This document shows, piece by piece, positions 1 through 7,653 of a stretch of 64,000 nucleotides of DNA; position 1 is the stretch's first letter, and each line of letters begins with the position of its first letter. The notes under the pieces were generated by a model. The model saw only the letters and a program-made list of their open reading frames with translations, searched no databases and had not been told where the DNA came from. The DNA is from Grimontia indica. GTDB taxonomy: Bacteria > Pseudomonadota > Gammaproteobacteria > Enterobacterales > Vibrionaceae. The stretch is taken from positions 62,001 through 126,000 of the forward strand of contig NZ_ANFM02000009.1 of the NCBI RefSeq assembly GCF_000333895.2. Direction: 5' to 3'. A program made the translations under genes and the position numbers.

Positions 1-271
1 GGCGCTTCATGATGTCCACATGGTGGGTTTTGAACATGAACTGTTTGAGTGCATCGGCGGACGCCCAAACAGAGAGGTTAATCAGGGTATTAGGGTTACC
101 AAACAGGCGGTAGCTGAGCACCTTGCTGTAGGAGTCTTTGAAGCGCCACACATACCCGCGGGACGATTCCGCTGTCGCATTGACTGAGGGAATGTTATCG
201 ACAAAGTCCTTCAAAAGTGGGTCGTCGATATTGGCTTTGGCAATCGAGATATTTAGCTCGGCGAGGTGCAT
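1..271 (-). CDS. DUF3291 domain protein, truncated by the window edge
   Basis: The frame codes about 90 residues and runs off the left edge, so the C-terminus is missing. It starts MHLAELNISIAKANIDDPLL and contains VWRFKD and LFGNPNTLINLSVW, which resemble the N-terminal half of the DUF3291 family, a ferredoxin-like fold related to antibiotic-biosynthesis monooxygenases with no settled function. The chosen ATG follows an AGGG ribosome site at suitable spacing. Another in-frame ATG 27 bases upstream would add nine residues without a good site. It is transcribed away from the phytase-like gene, with about 250 bases between them. The family is recalled from sequence pattern only. Confidence 0.7.
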   Translation of the reverse strand, partial: MHLAELNISIAKANIDDPLLKDFVDNIPSVNATAESSRGYVWRFKDSYSKVLSYRLFGNPNTLINLSVWASADALKQFMFKTHHVDIMKR

Positions 272-522
272 TCCATTTTCCCTAATTTGTCTGTTCATCA
301 ACCTCCCACGAATCGTCAGAGGGGTAAAGTCACCCTAAGACGATGCGAGGAGTGCGTCTCACTCATGCAGTGATGTGGAAGTTACCAGACATGGAAATGC
401 GGGTATTGAACAAAATTTCACCTCTATCACCTAACTGCCATGCGAGCGTCATTGAAGTGAAACCTAAAGTCGTAAAGGTAGCGTCCCAGAATTTGGTGAT
501 AGGTTTATAAAGGAGTTTCCCC

Positions 523-2730
523 ATGCGTAAGCAGCGCAACCTACTCGTTTCTGTGTTGGCACTATCAGTCAGCGCGGGTTTGCATGCCGCAGAGCAATCT
601 TCATTCCAGCGTATTAGCGCGGTATCGACGGCAAACAACATCCCACCGGGCGTAGAAAAAAGTCACGAAACCTCTGCGGAAATTATTGCTGTCAGTGAAG
701 ACGGCAACACATTGGTTTACACCGATAGCCCGTTGAAAGGCGTGGGGATGCTGGATATCACCAACCCGAAAAAGCCAACAGGGAAAGGCTTTGTTTCACT
801 GAATGGTGAGCCAACCTCGATTGACGTTCTGGGTGATACTTTTGTCACCGGCGTGAATACCTCAGAAAGTTACACTCAGCCGTCTGGCTATCTTGAACAG
901 CGAAATCTTACCACAGGTGTTCGCATAGAAAAGTGCGAACTTGGTGGCCAGCCGGACTCTGTTGCCGTGGCAAAAGATGGCAGCTTCGTCGCTGTGGCGA
1001 TTGAAAATGAGCGTGATGAAGACCTGAACGATGGTGTGCTTCCACAATTCCCAGCCGGCCACCTTGCGCTGGTGCCTGTTAGAAACGGCAAGCTTGCTTG
1101 TGAGGCTCAGAAAAAAGTCGCGATGACAGGCTTAGCCGACATCGCACCCGAAGATCCAGAGCCAGAATTTGTGGATATCAACAGCCTTGGCGAAATCGTG
1201 GTCACCCTGCAAGAGAACAACCACTTGGTGATTGTGGACGGCAAAAAAGGTGAAGTGATTGCGCACTTCCCAGCCGGTGCTGTTGACCTGGAAAACGTCG
1301 ACTTGGATGAAGAACGTGCACTGACCTTTGATGGCACTCAAAAGAACCGTAAGCGTGAACCGGATGCGGTGAAATGGCTGGATGACGAGCGCTTTGTCAT
1401 TGCCAATGAAGGTGACTACGAAGGCGGTTCGCGCGGCTTTACCATCTTTAACAAGCAAGGCGACGTGCTGTTTGAGTCGGGCCTTGATCTGGAATACCGC
1501 ATCGCAATGGCGGGTCACTACCCGGAAAAACGCTCTGGTAACAAAGGCGCAGAGCCGGAAGGCTTGGAAGTCGGCACGTATAACGGTCAGCAATACATTT
1601 TCGTGTTGTCTGAGCGTGGTTCTGTCGTCGGCGTATACCGCGACACAGGTAAAGCGCCGGAGTTTGTTCAGCTGTTGCCTTCTGGCATTGCACCGGAATC
1701 TGCCGTTGCGATTCCACAGCGTGGTCTGCTGGCGACGGCCAACGAGAAAGATCTGATTGAAGATGGCGGCGTGCGTGCTCATGTGATGCTTTATCAGATT
1801 GGCAGCGAAGAACCCTCTTACCCACAAATTGAATCTGTGATGGTTGATGGCAAGCCCATTGGTTGGGGGGCGTTGTCAGGTCTGGTAGCGGATCCAAGCA
1901 ACGAAAACACCCTGTACGCCGTGAACGACAGTTTCTATAAAGCGCAGCCTTCGATTTTTGTGGTCGATGCTTCTTCCATGCCAGCCAAAATCACAACGCG
2001 TATTCCTGTGATGAAAGACGGCAAACCAGCGAAGAAACTGGACTTGGAAGGGATTACTACAGATGGCAAAGGTGGTTTCTGGTTAGCGTCTGAAGGGCGC
2101 ACTGACAAAGAGATCCCACACGCTCTGTATCGCACTGATGCCAATGGCAACATCGTAGAAACGGTCGAATTCCCAGCTGAATTGCTGGCTGTGGAAAAAC
2201 GCTACGGCTCAGAAGGCATCACCCGTGTAGGCGACAACCTCTGGATTGCGATTCAGCGTAGCTGGAAAGATGACCCTGAAAACACCGTAAAGCTGGTGCA
2301 ATACAACACCAAATCTGGTGAGTGGAAAGCGGTGCGCTACCCCACAGAGCCAGCGGAAAATGGCTGGGTAGGTTTGTCTGAAATTACTGTCTACGAAGGT
2401 GCGCTTTACATCATAGAACGTGATAACCAAATTGGTGACGCGGCGAAAGTGAAGCAACTGACCCGCGTGTTACTGACTGATGCCAAACCCGCCGCATTGG
2501 GCGGTGAACTACCACTGGTTAGCAAAGAAGTGGTATACGATTTCATTCCAGATCTGAAAGCGCAGGGTGGTTTCGTGACGGATAAAATTGAAGGCTTTGC
2601 GATCACTAAAGACGGTAAAGCGTTTGCTGTCACCGACAATGACGGTGTGGATGACAGCAGCGGTGAGACCTTCTTCTTCCCGCTATCCAAAGATGGAAAG
2701 GCGCTGGATTTTGCGACCTTGCGTCCGTAA
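523..2730 (+). CDS. Secreted esterase-like/phytase-domain beta-propeller protein
   Basis: This 735-residue protein begins with a clear signal peptide (MRKQRNLLVSVLALSVSAGLHA, cut before AEQSS), so it should be periplasmic or exported. The first roughly 400 residues are a repetitive beta-propeller with blocks such as VAVAKDGSFVAVAIENERDE and VKWLDDERFVIANEGDY. The C-terminal roughly 300 residues resemble the esterase-like activity of phytase domain (WGALSGLVADPSNENTLYAV, DLEGITTDGKGGFWLASEGR, EGFAITKDGKAFAVTDNDGV). Such proteins are often annotated as phytase-like or alkaline-phosphatase-associated, but the substrate is unproven. The ATG has an AAGGAG site seven bases upstream. It stands alone and ends at a strong terminator shared with the convergent GNAT gene. 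Confidence 0.85.
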   Translation: MRKQRNLLVSVLALSVSAGLHAAEQSSFQRISAVSTANNIPPGVEKSHETSAEIIAVSEDGNTLVYTDSPLKGVGMLDITNPKKPTGKGFVSLNGEPTSIDVLGDTFVTGVNTSESYTQPSGYLEQRNLTTGVRIEKCELGGQPDSVAVAKDGSFVAVAIENERDEDLNDGVLPQFPAGHLALVPVRNGKLACEAQKKVAMTGLADIAPEDPEPEFVDINSLGEIVVTLQENNHLVIVDGKKGEVIAHFPAGAVDLENVDLDEERALTFDGTQKNRKREPDAVKWLDDERFVIANEGDYEGGSRGFTIFNKQGDVLFESGLDLEYRIAMAGHYPEKRSGNKGAEPEGLEVGTYNGQQYIFVLSERGSVVGVYRDTGKAPEFVQLLPSGIAPESAVAIPQRGLLATANEKDLIEDGGVRAHVMLYQIGSEEPSYPQIESVMVDGKPIGWGALSGLVADPSNENTLYAVNDSFYKAQPSIFVVDASSMPAKITTRIPVMKDGKPAKKLDLEGITTDGKGGFWLASEGRTDKEIPHALYRTDANGNIVETVEFPAELLAVEKRYGSEGITRVGDNLWIAIQRSWKDDPENTVKLVQYNTKSGEWKAVRYPTEPAENGWVGLSEITVYEGALYIIERDNQIGDAAKVKQLTRVLLTDAKPAALGGELPLVSKEVVYDFIPDLKAQGGFVTDKIEGFAITKDGKAFAVTDNDGVDDSSGETFFFPLSKDGKALDFATLRP

Positions 2731-2743
2731 TCCAACGACCTAA

Positions 2744-2780
2744 AAAACAAACCGCCGGCGCAATTCCGGCGGTTTGTTTT
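2744..2780. terminator. Bidirectional intrinsic terminator
   Basis: A perfect 15-bp stem (AAAACAAACCGCCGG with CCGGCGGTTTGTTTT) closes a seven-base loop. A-rich and T-rich flanks allow it to act in both directions between two convergent genes; it touches the stop codon of the reverse-strand gene. Confidence 0.9.
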
Positions 2781-3285
2781 AAAGGATTAACTGGTAGCTC
2801 AACAAATCGTGGTGCTGTCCCTGAATCAACGTCGCGTTTAACGCTTTACTTTGGTAAGCAAACCCGGCGCTCTCAAGCACTTTGATAGAGGCTTGGTTAC
2901 CCGAAGACACTTTTCCCACTACATAGTCCAGTTCAAGTTGCTCACGACATACTTCCACCAATGCCAGTAATGCGCGCTTGGCGATACCTTTGCCCAAATA
3001 TTCATGACAAACGCGATAGCCAATCTCAACATGGTCGTCGTAAATGGTATGAATATTGGCTCTGGCAACGATTTTGTCGCCATCGTAAATCACATACATA
3101 AGATGGGTTTCAGTGCTTTGGTTTTCTACCAGTTCACGAGTGGCATCGGTGAGCCCAACCAGATTGAAATAGCCCGAGGGCCTTGGCGGTATGAATTGCT
3201 CAAACCACGTTTTGTTGCGGCACTCGAAATCCAGCAATGCTTGGCAATCATTTAGGCTGAGAGGTGATAGCGAAACCGTTTCCAT
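2779..3285 (-). CDS. GNAT family N-acetyltransferase (RimJ/RimL type)
   Basis: This 168-residue cytosolic protein carries the GNAT acetyl-CoA fold. HVEIGYRVCHEYLGKGIAKRA is motif A with a Q/RxxGxG/A-like pyrophosphate loop (YLGKGIA), followed by SSGNQASIKVLESAGFAYQS, the typical N..S..VLEK.GF motif of the RimJ/RimL subgroup. Members acetylate protein N-termini, amino acids or antibiotics. Nothing here indicates which, so no substrate is proposed. The start is followed by ETVSLSPLSLNDCQALLDFE, usual for the family. It is monocistronic or loosely linked to the transglutaminase-like gene upstream (36-base gap). Confidence 0.85.
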   Translation of the reverse strand: METVSLSPLSLNDCQALLDFECRNKTWFEQFIPPRPSGYFNLVGLTDATRELVENQSTETHLMYVIYDGDKIVARANIHTIYDDHVEIGYRVCHEYLGKGIAKRALLALVEVCREQLELDYVVGKVSSGNQASIKVLESAGFAYQSKALNATLIQGQHHDLLSYQLIL

Positions 3286-3321
3286 CTAGCGGGTAAGTGT
3301 CCTTGTTTACATTGTAAATTG

Positions 3322-4134
3322 TTAAAAAGGCTGCTCAGTGAACCGGCTCATCAGTTTCCAATGTTTAGATGAATAATCTGTGGTGACATCAGAACCTGTG
3401 TTTAACCAAAAATGGTCTTGGGTAAACATCATTGTCGGGTGGTAATTTGGCTGGGTTGAAGCCAGTGGATACTGTCGGCCAAAACCGCGTTTTTGGGTCG
3501 CTTCCAACACATACTCGTTACCATTGATGAACAACACTACCCAGGCATGACCACCACCGTCATAAGTACCAACCGCCACGCGCGCGTCATACCCTGCTTC
3601 TATCAACCAGTCTGCCAGCAAGATAGCGTGGTCCTCACAATCCCCAGAAGGGTAGTAGTAAGACTGCTTGCTCGATTGCCAAATTTCCATCAGGCCACCG
3701 TATTGTTCGTGGTCATACTGATAGGTTTTCTTTCTGGCGATCACCAGCATGGGCAACATAGGGTTGTCGACCTTGAAAGGCAGATAGCCTTCTAGGTAAC
3801 TGTGTGTCAGGTGAAAGTTCCCTTTGATATCGGGTGCCAGCGCCGTAAAAGGGCGGTTATTGGTTTGGTAGGTGTAAAACCCGTTATTCCCCTTTAAAGA
3901 CGCACGCCAACGGGCGATTTCCGTATGAGAGACCTTACGGTTTGATTCAAGCAAGGTGAGAAAACCATTGCTTCCATCAAATTCGATATCCGCTGGCGTC
4001 AAGGCGCTGGTGGAAGCGGTTATCTGCTTTTCAGTGTAACTTGGCACATCTGGCAGTTTGGCCTTTCTCTCTTCGAGCAGGCTGGCCACTACGGCCAACA
4101 CCAACATCAGCGGAAGATAAAACTTGAGGTTCAT
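3322..4134 (-). CDS. Transglutaminase-like cysteine protease-fold protein
   Basis: The 270-residue protein has an N-terminal hydrophobic segment (FYLPLMLVLAVVASLL), so it is probably anchored in or exported across the inner membrane. Residues about 140-220 form a transglutaminase-like core: SGDCEDHA holds the candidate nucleophile Cys166, GGGHAWVV holds His196 and YVLEATQ holds Glu211, giving a plausible catalytic triad. Bacterial members act as peptidases or amidases on envelope or surface proteins, but the target is unknown. The start codon lies three bases after the stop of the DUF350 gene, so the two are almost certainly one transcript and may act together at the membrane. Confidence 0.8.
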   Translation of the reverse strand: MNLKFYLPLMLVLAVVASLLEERKAKLPDVPSYTEKQITASTSALTPADIEFDGSNGFLTLLESNRKVSHTEIARWRASLKGNNGFYTYQTNNRPFTALAPDIKGNFHLTHSYLEGYLPFKVDNPMLPMLVIARKKTYQYDHEQYGGLMEIWQSSKQSYYYPSGDCEDHAILLADWLIEAGYDARVAVGTYDGGGHAWVVLFINGNEYVLEATQKRGFGRQYPLASTQPNYHPTMMFTQDHFWLNTGSDVTTDYSSKHWKLMSRFTEQPF

Positions 4135-4137
4135 GGT

Positions 4138-4368
4138 TTAACTGCGAAAACCGAACGCGACGATAACCGCAACGAAAATGAGGATGGTTGATGCAAAAAG
4201 TGAAACCGCCACATTGCCCTTCTTCATTTCCTCTTCTATATCCACATTCTTCAGTAGTTTCTTATCCACCCACAACAGGGCGTAAACGCCAACCAGCAAA
4301 GAAATGATGGTGTAAATGAGGTTGATGGAAAGGTTGAGAATTGAAGCGAAAAAGAACTCGCTGCCCAT
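4138..4368 (-). CDS. DUF350 small membrane protein
   Basis: This 76-residue protein has two predicted membrane helices, about residues 11-33 (NLIYTIISLLVGVYALLWVD) and 52-73 (VAVSLFASTILIFVAVIVAF), separated by a short charged loop (KKLLKNVDIEEEMKKGN). That pattern and the motif around the loop match half-length DUF350 proteins. Function is unknown; family members often sit beside transglutaminase-like or phage-shock-type genes. An AGGAGTG ribosome site precedes the ATG. It is first in a two-gene unit with the transglutaminase-like gene and diverges from the PepSY operon across about 210 bases that must hold both promoters. Confidence 0.75.
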   Translation of the reverse strand: MGSEFFFASILNLSINLIYTIISLLVGVYALLWVDKKLLKNVDIEEEMKKGNVAVSLFASTILIFVAVIVAFGFRS

Positions 4369-4580
4369 AGTTGCACTCCTTGCATAGGGTAAGTATCGAT
4401 TGCGTTGATAGTACTGTTTTTTATCAAGCTATTCGATGCAAATGCTTGGTAAAGCGAGCCTTATCAAACCTTACAAAAATGTATAGTTCGCGAAAAGTTG
4501 GCGAAAGCCCCTTTGGTTAGAGTATCCATGTCGACAGGGAAATGTCCTTGTCCACCGATACCAATAACGAGGATGACACT

Positions 4581-5126
4581 ATGAAAAAGACAATGATTTT
4601 TAAGCCTGCTGCTATTTCTGCTGTATTGGGTCTGAGCGCCATGATGGCGGTAGGTACCGCAAACGCGGGTGACGCACCAAAGTCACTGAATGAAGATGCA
4701 GTCAGCCTGGTTCAGGCGGTTGAGATTGCCAAAAACGCCACTGGCGGCGTGGTGCTAGAAGCTGAACGCGACGTAGAAATGGGCCAGGCGGTATACGAGA
4801 TTGAACTGGCAAGTGAAACCGGCGAAGAAATCAAAACCGTGGTGAACGCGACGACAGGAGAAGTGATCCTGACGAAAACCCGCCGCGACCATGACGATCA
4901 CCACGATGACGACGACGTAGAAGATGCGATCTGGCTGTCAGGTATCAAAGACGGGACTTACCTGTCACTGGAACAAGCGCTGATGCAAGCAGAAACCCAG
5001 GTAGGCGGTAAAGCGTGGAGCATTGAGCAAGATGACCACCGTGGCCAGCCTTCTTATGAAGTTGAGCTTCTGGATGCAAACGGCAAACGCGTTGAAACCC
5101 GAATCAATGCGATGGCTTCTAAATAA
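4581..5126 (+). CDS. Periplasmic PepSY-domain protein with Asp/His-rich linker
   Basis: A 181-residue exported protein. The signal peptide is MKKTMIFKPAAISAVLGLSA followed by MMAVGTANA. Two PepSY modules follow: about residues 35-95 (LVQAVEIAKNATGG, VYEIELASETGEEIKTVVNA, TGEVI) and 125-180 (SLEQALMQAETQVGGKAWSI, YEVELLDANGKRVETRI). They are joined by a strikingly acidic and His-rich stretch, DHDDHHDDDDVEDA, that looks suited to divalent cations. I start at the ATG after a GAGG site rather than 39 bases upstream, because only this start places the signal peptide at the N-terminus. It leads an operon with a small membrane protein and a two-component pair, so it is a likely signal modulator or target of that system. 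Confidence 0.85.
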   Translation: MKKTMIFKPAAISAVLGLSAMMAVGTANAGDAPKSLNEDAVSLVQAVEIAKNATGGVVLEAERDVEMGQAVYEIELASETGEEIKTVVNATTGEVILTKTRRDHDDHHDDDDVEDAIWLSGIKDGTYLSLEQALMQAETQVGGKAWSIEQDDHRGQPSYEVELLDANGKRVETRINAMASK

Positions 5127-5133
5127 GCCCGCT

Positions 5134-5152
5134 CCAAAGGTCAACAGACCCT
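5134..5152. repeat. Isolated terminus of the 266-bp inverted-repeat element
   Basis: These 19 bases, CCAAAGGTCAACAGACCCT, are identical to the right terminal repeat of the element at 24068-24333 and are followed by AAAA. The rest of the element is absent. It lies between the PepSY gene and the next operon gene, so it is either a deletion remnant or a sequence the element could use as an end. Confidence 0.7.
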
Positions 5153-5210
5153 AAAACGTCATTATCGAATTTATCTGTAGGGGCGATGCCGTCCCTGATT
5201 GGAGGTACAC

Positions 5211-5474
5211 ATGAGCGACGAAAACAAAAACACATCAATGTGGCAACGCGCAAAAGAGATGGTGAAACGTGTTGTTCAAGAGGCACCTATGGCAATTCTG
5301 GGTGTTGTGAGTTTCTCACTACTATTTATGCTGGGACTGGTTACACTGGGAATCAGTTTGATGGCAGGGGTTGCCGCCATCATTATGGCAAAATGGCAAC
5401 AGCGCAAGATGGCGAACGACATTGCCAACCCAACAGATAAGAGAAACGACGAAGAACCCATTGCGGCTATGTAA
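5211..5474 (+). CDS. Small two-helix inner-membrane protein of the PepSY/two-component operon
   Basis: This 87-residue protein has a charged N-terminus (MSDENKNTSMWQRAKEMVKR), then two hydrophobic stretches at about residues 27-60 (PMAILGVVSFSLLFMLGLV and ISLMAGVAAIIMAKW) and a polar C-terminal tail. It is probably an inner-membrane hairpin. I do not recognise a family. The ATG used has a canonical GGAGG seven bases upstream; an in-frame ATG 12 bases earlier overlaps that site and is rejected. The response-regulator start lies 33 bases downstream, so co-transcription is likely and a role next to the kinase or the PepSY protein is a reasonable guess. Confidence 0.7.
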   Translation: MSDENKNTSMWQRAKEMVKRVVQEAPMAILGVVSFSLLFMLGLVTLGISLMAGVAAIIMAKWQQRKMANDIANPTDKRNDEEPIAAM

Positions 5475-5507
5475 GCCGCAATGTTATCCCGAACAGAGAG
5501 AGTCCCT

Positions 5508-6203
5508 ATGCGCGTGTTGTTGGTCGAGGACGATACCAGCCTCAGTAGTTTTGTAGAAAAAGGCCTGCGTGAAGCAGGCCATCAGGTTGAAGTCACCGAC
5601 AATGGTAAGCATGCGCTCACGCTTTGTATGGCAGAAAGCTACGACGTGGCGATTGTCGATCGTATGTTGCCGGGGCTGGATGGCCTCTCTTTGGTAAAAG
5701 CGCTGCGTGCAGCTCAGGTCGGCACGCCGATTCTCTTTCTGACCGCCCTAGGCGGTGTAGACGATCGCGTGCAGGGCTTGGAAGCGGGTGGTGATGATTA
5801 CCTCACCAAGCCTTTCGCGTTTTCTGAGCTGTTGGCTCGCGTCACCGCGCTTTCCCGCCGTTCTGTGTTGAAGTCCACTGAAGCCAGCCCTGAAATCAGT
5901 TATGGCGACGTGGTGCTGAACCTGTTTGAGCATTCCGCCACCCGTCAGGGGCAGCCACTCGATTTACAGCCGAAAGAGTTCCGTATTCTGGAGCTGTTCC
6001 TCCGCCACCCTGGGAGAGTGATCACCCGTACCATGCTGCTTGAACACGTTTGGGATATTCATTTCGACCCGCAAACCAGTGTGGTGGAAACCCACATCAG
6101 CCGCCTTCGCAATAAGCTCGAAAAGCCATTTGGCGATACGCTGATCCAGACCGTCCGTGGTGTGGGCTACAAGCTTGAACAAAAAGGCGGTGAGGCGAAA
6201 TGA
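5508..6203 (+). CDS. OmpR/PhoB-family response regulator
   Basis: A 231-residue two-domain regulator. The receiver (1-120) has the acidic pair in LLVEDDTS, the phospho-acceptor Asp51 in VAIVDRMLPG, a Thr in LFLTALGG and Lys in LTKPF. The C-terminal winged helix (about 130-228) has LDLQPKEFRILELFLRHPGR, TRTMLLEHVWDIHFDPQTSV and RGVGYKL. It should bind DNA after phosphorylation by the kinase encoded next, whose ATG overlaps its TGA by four bases. Targets are unknown, though autoregulation of the PepSY gene is typical. The start follows a purine-rich GAGAG tract; a start 27 bases upstream would add residues not found in the family. Confidence 0.92.
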   Translation: MRVLLVEDDTSLSSFVEKGLREAGHQVEVTDNGKHALTLCMAESYDVAIVDRMLPGLDGLSLVKALRAAQVGTPILFLTALGGVDDRVQGLEAGGDDYLTKPFAFSELLARVTALSRRSVLKSTEASPEISYGDVVLNLFEHSATRQGQPLDLQPKEFRILELFLRHPGRVITRTMLLEHVWDIHFDPQTSVVETHISRLRNKLEKPFGDTLIQTVRGVGYKLEQKGGEAK

Positions 6204-7405
6204 AAGCCAGAGTGACGGACTTTTTCCATCGCCACTTTTCCAAGCGCAAACTGTTGTCGGTGTTGCCGTCATGGATGAAAAGCTCTGCTACCCAGCAAGG
6301 TTTGATGTTTGGTGGCGTGTCGATTATCAGTCTGGTACTGATGGCAACCGTGACTTTCTTCTATGTCGAGCATGAACTGAAAGATCAAAACCGCGAGATA
6401 GTGAAAGAGTCCCAACAGCTAGCTACCGGTCACCATAAAAAAGTAGATGATGACCCGATTGAAGATGACGAGATTCTTGCGGTGCTGGCGTCTGGTTTTG
6501 TGCTTGCTGGCGTACTGGTGTCGATTTTCACCGTTGCTTTGGTTATTGCGATGAGCCGTATCAGCCAAAAACGCATCAATCACATCGAAAGCGTGCTCAA
6601 TGCGGCGGCTGAGGGCGATCTTTCCGCTCGGACCGACGTGAAATACACACACAACGATTTGGCGCGCATTTCAGTTTCTGTCGATGACATGCTGTCACGG
6701 CTGGAAGGCTCGGTGGCGGCAATGAGCGACATCTCTGCCAACATCGCTCACGAGCTAAAAACACCGATTACCCGCTTGCGCCATAACCTGCTGACACTGC
6801 GGGAAGACGCCGATCGTGTTGAGCCAAACCTCGATGACGCTTTTATCGAGGAACTAGATAGAGCACTGGAAGATTCGCAGCGTTTGGCCTCTATTTTTGA
6901 TGCATTGCTGCGGATATCCCAGATTGAGTCCGGTGCACGCCGAAGCCGCTTTATGGCGCTTGACCTGAATAATGTCATCGAGACGGTGGCTGAGATTTAC
7001 GTCGATGTCGCCGAAGATGCAGAGATGACGCTGACGGTAGAGAAGCCTGACTCACCACTGATGATTCAAGGCGATCGAGAGCTGCTTATCCAGCAGGTAG
7101 CTAACTTGATTGAGAACGCGCTGCGTTATTGTCCAGCGGGTAGTCAAATCCAGCTTCGCTGCGGTGAAAATCCGGAAAACGGCAATGTGTGGCTCGAAGT
7201 GAGCGATAATGGCCCCGGCATCTCTGATGAAGAAAAAGAGCGCGTGTTCGAGCGTTTATACCGTGTCGACAAAAGCCGCACCGATGGTGGCCTTGGTCTA
7301 GGGTTGTCCTTGGCAAAAGCCGTGGCTGGTTTGCATTACGGCCATATTGAGCTGTTTGATGCAGAACCGGGGTTGGGCGTCAGGGTAGCTATCCCGGTTC
7401 GCTAG
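6200..7405 (+). CDS. Membrane sensor histidine kinase with short acidic periplasmic loop
   Basis: A 401-residue kinase. Transmembrane helices lie near residues 35-56 and 92-118. They flank a loop of only about 35 residues that is rich in charge (GHHKKVDDDPIEDDE). A HAMP segment (RINHIESVLNAAAEGDLSAR) leads to the HisKA dimerisation domain with His184 in NIAHELKTPITRLRHN. An HATPase domain follows with N-box LIENALRY, DNGPGI and GLGLGLSLAK. It should autophosphorylate and pass phosphate to the overlapping upstream regulator. The loop resembles the acidic patches of cation-responsive sensors and parallels the Asp/His tract of the PepSY protein in the same operon, so metal or cationic-peptide sensing is inferred, not shown. 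Confidence 0.92.
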   Translation: MKARVTDFFHRHFSKRKLLSVLPSWMKSSATQQGLMFGGVSIISLVLMATVTFFYVEHELKDQNREIVKESQQLATGHHKKVDDDPIEDDEILAVLASGFVLAGVLVSIFTVALVIAMSRISQKRINHIESVLNAAAEGDLSARTDVKYTHNDLARISVSVDDMLSRLEGSVAAMSDISANIAHELKTPITRLRHNLLTLREDADRVEPNLDDAFIEELDRALEDSQRLASIFDALLRISQIESGARRSRFMALDLNNVIETVAEIYVDVAEDAEMTLTVEKPDSPLMIQGDRELLIQQVANLIENALRYCPAGSQIQLRCGENPENGNVWLEVSDNGPGISDEEKERVFERLYRVDKSRTDGGLGLGLSLAKAVAGLHYGHIELFDAEPGLGVRVAIPVR

Positions 7406-7600
7406 GGTTAATTAAACGCACTATTAGATTGTTTTTATTAATAAAGAAAGTGGGAGGTGTATAGGTTCGGGAATAATAATTCTTAAACTGTCACCTTTCT
7501 TTTTATATGAAACAGATTTCATTTTTCTTTTATTTAATCAAAGTAATTCAATTGGATATTTCTTTGGCGATTGTTTAATCCGGGTCTCATTTATTTCTAC

Positions 7601-7638
7601 GACACCTTCAATTCTCACTTGTGAGAATTGAAGGTGTC
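7601..7638. repeat. Perfect 18-bp inverted repeat between convergent genes
   Basis: GACACCTTCAATTCTCAC is followed by TT and then its exact reverse complement. The site lies 15 bases past the stop of the LuxP-like gene and about 195 bases past the kinase gene. Neither side carries a strong T-tract, so it is not a textbook terminator; it may be a hairpin protecting transcript ends or a protein-binding palindrome. Confidence 0.75.
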
Positions 7639-7653
7639 GATTGTTGATATGTT

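Noticed and set aside
1132-1897. Long reverse-strand frames opposite the phytase-like gene (231 and 149 codons).
   Set aside because: They lie wholly antisense to a well-supported gene, lack ribosome sites and have Cys/His-rich noise composition.
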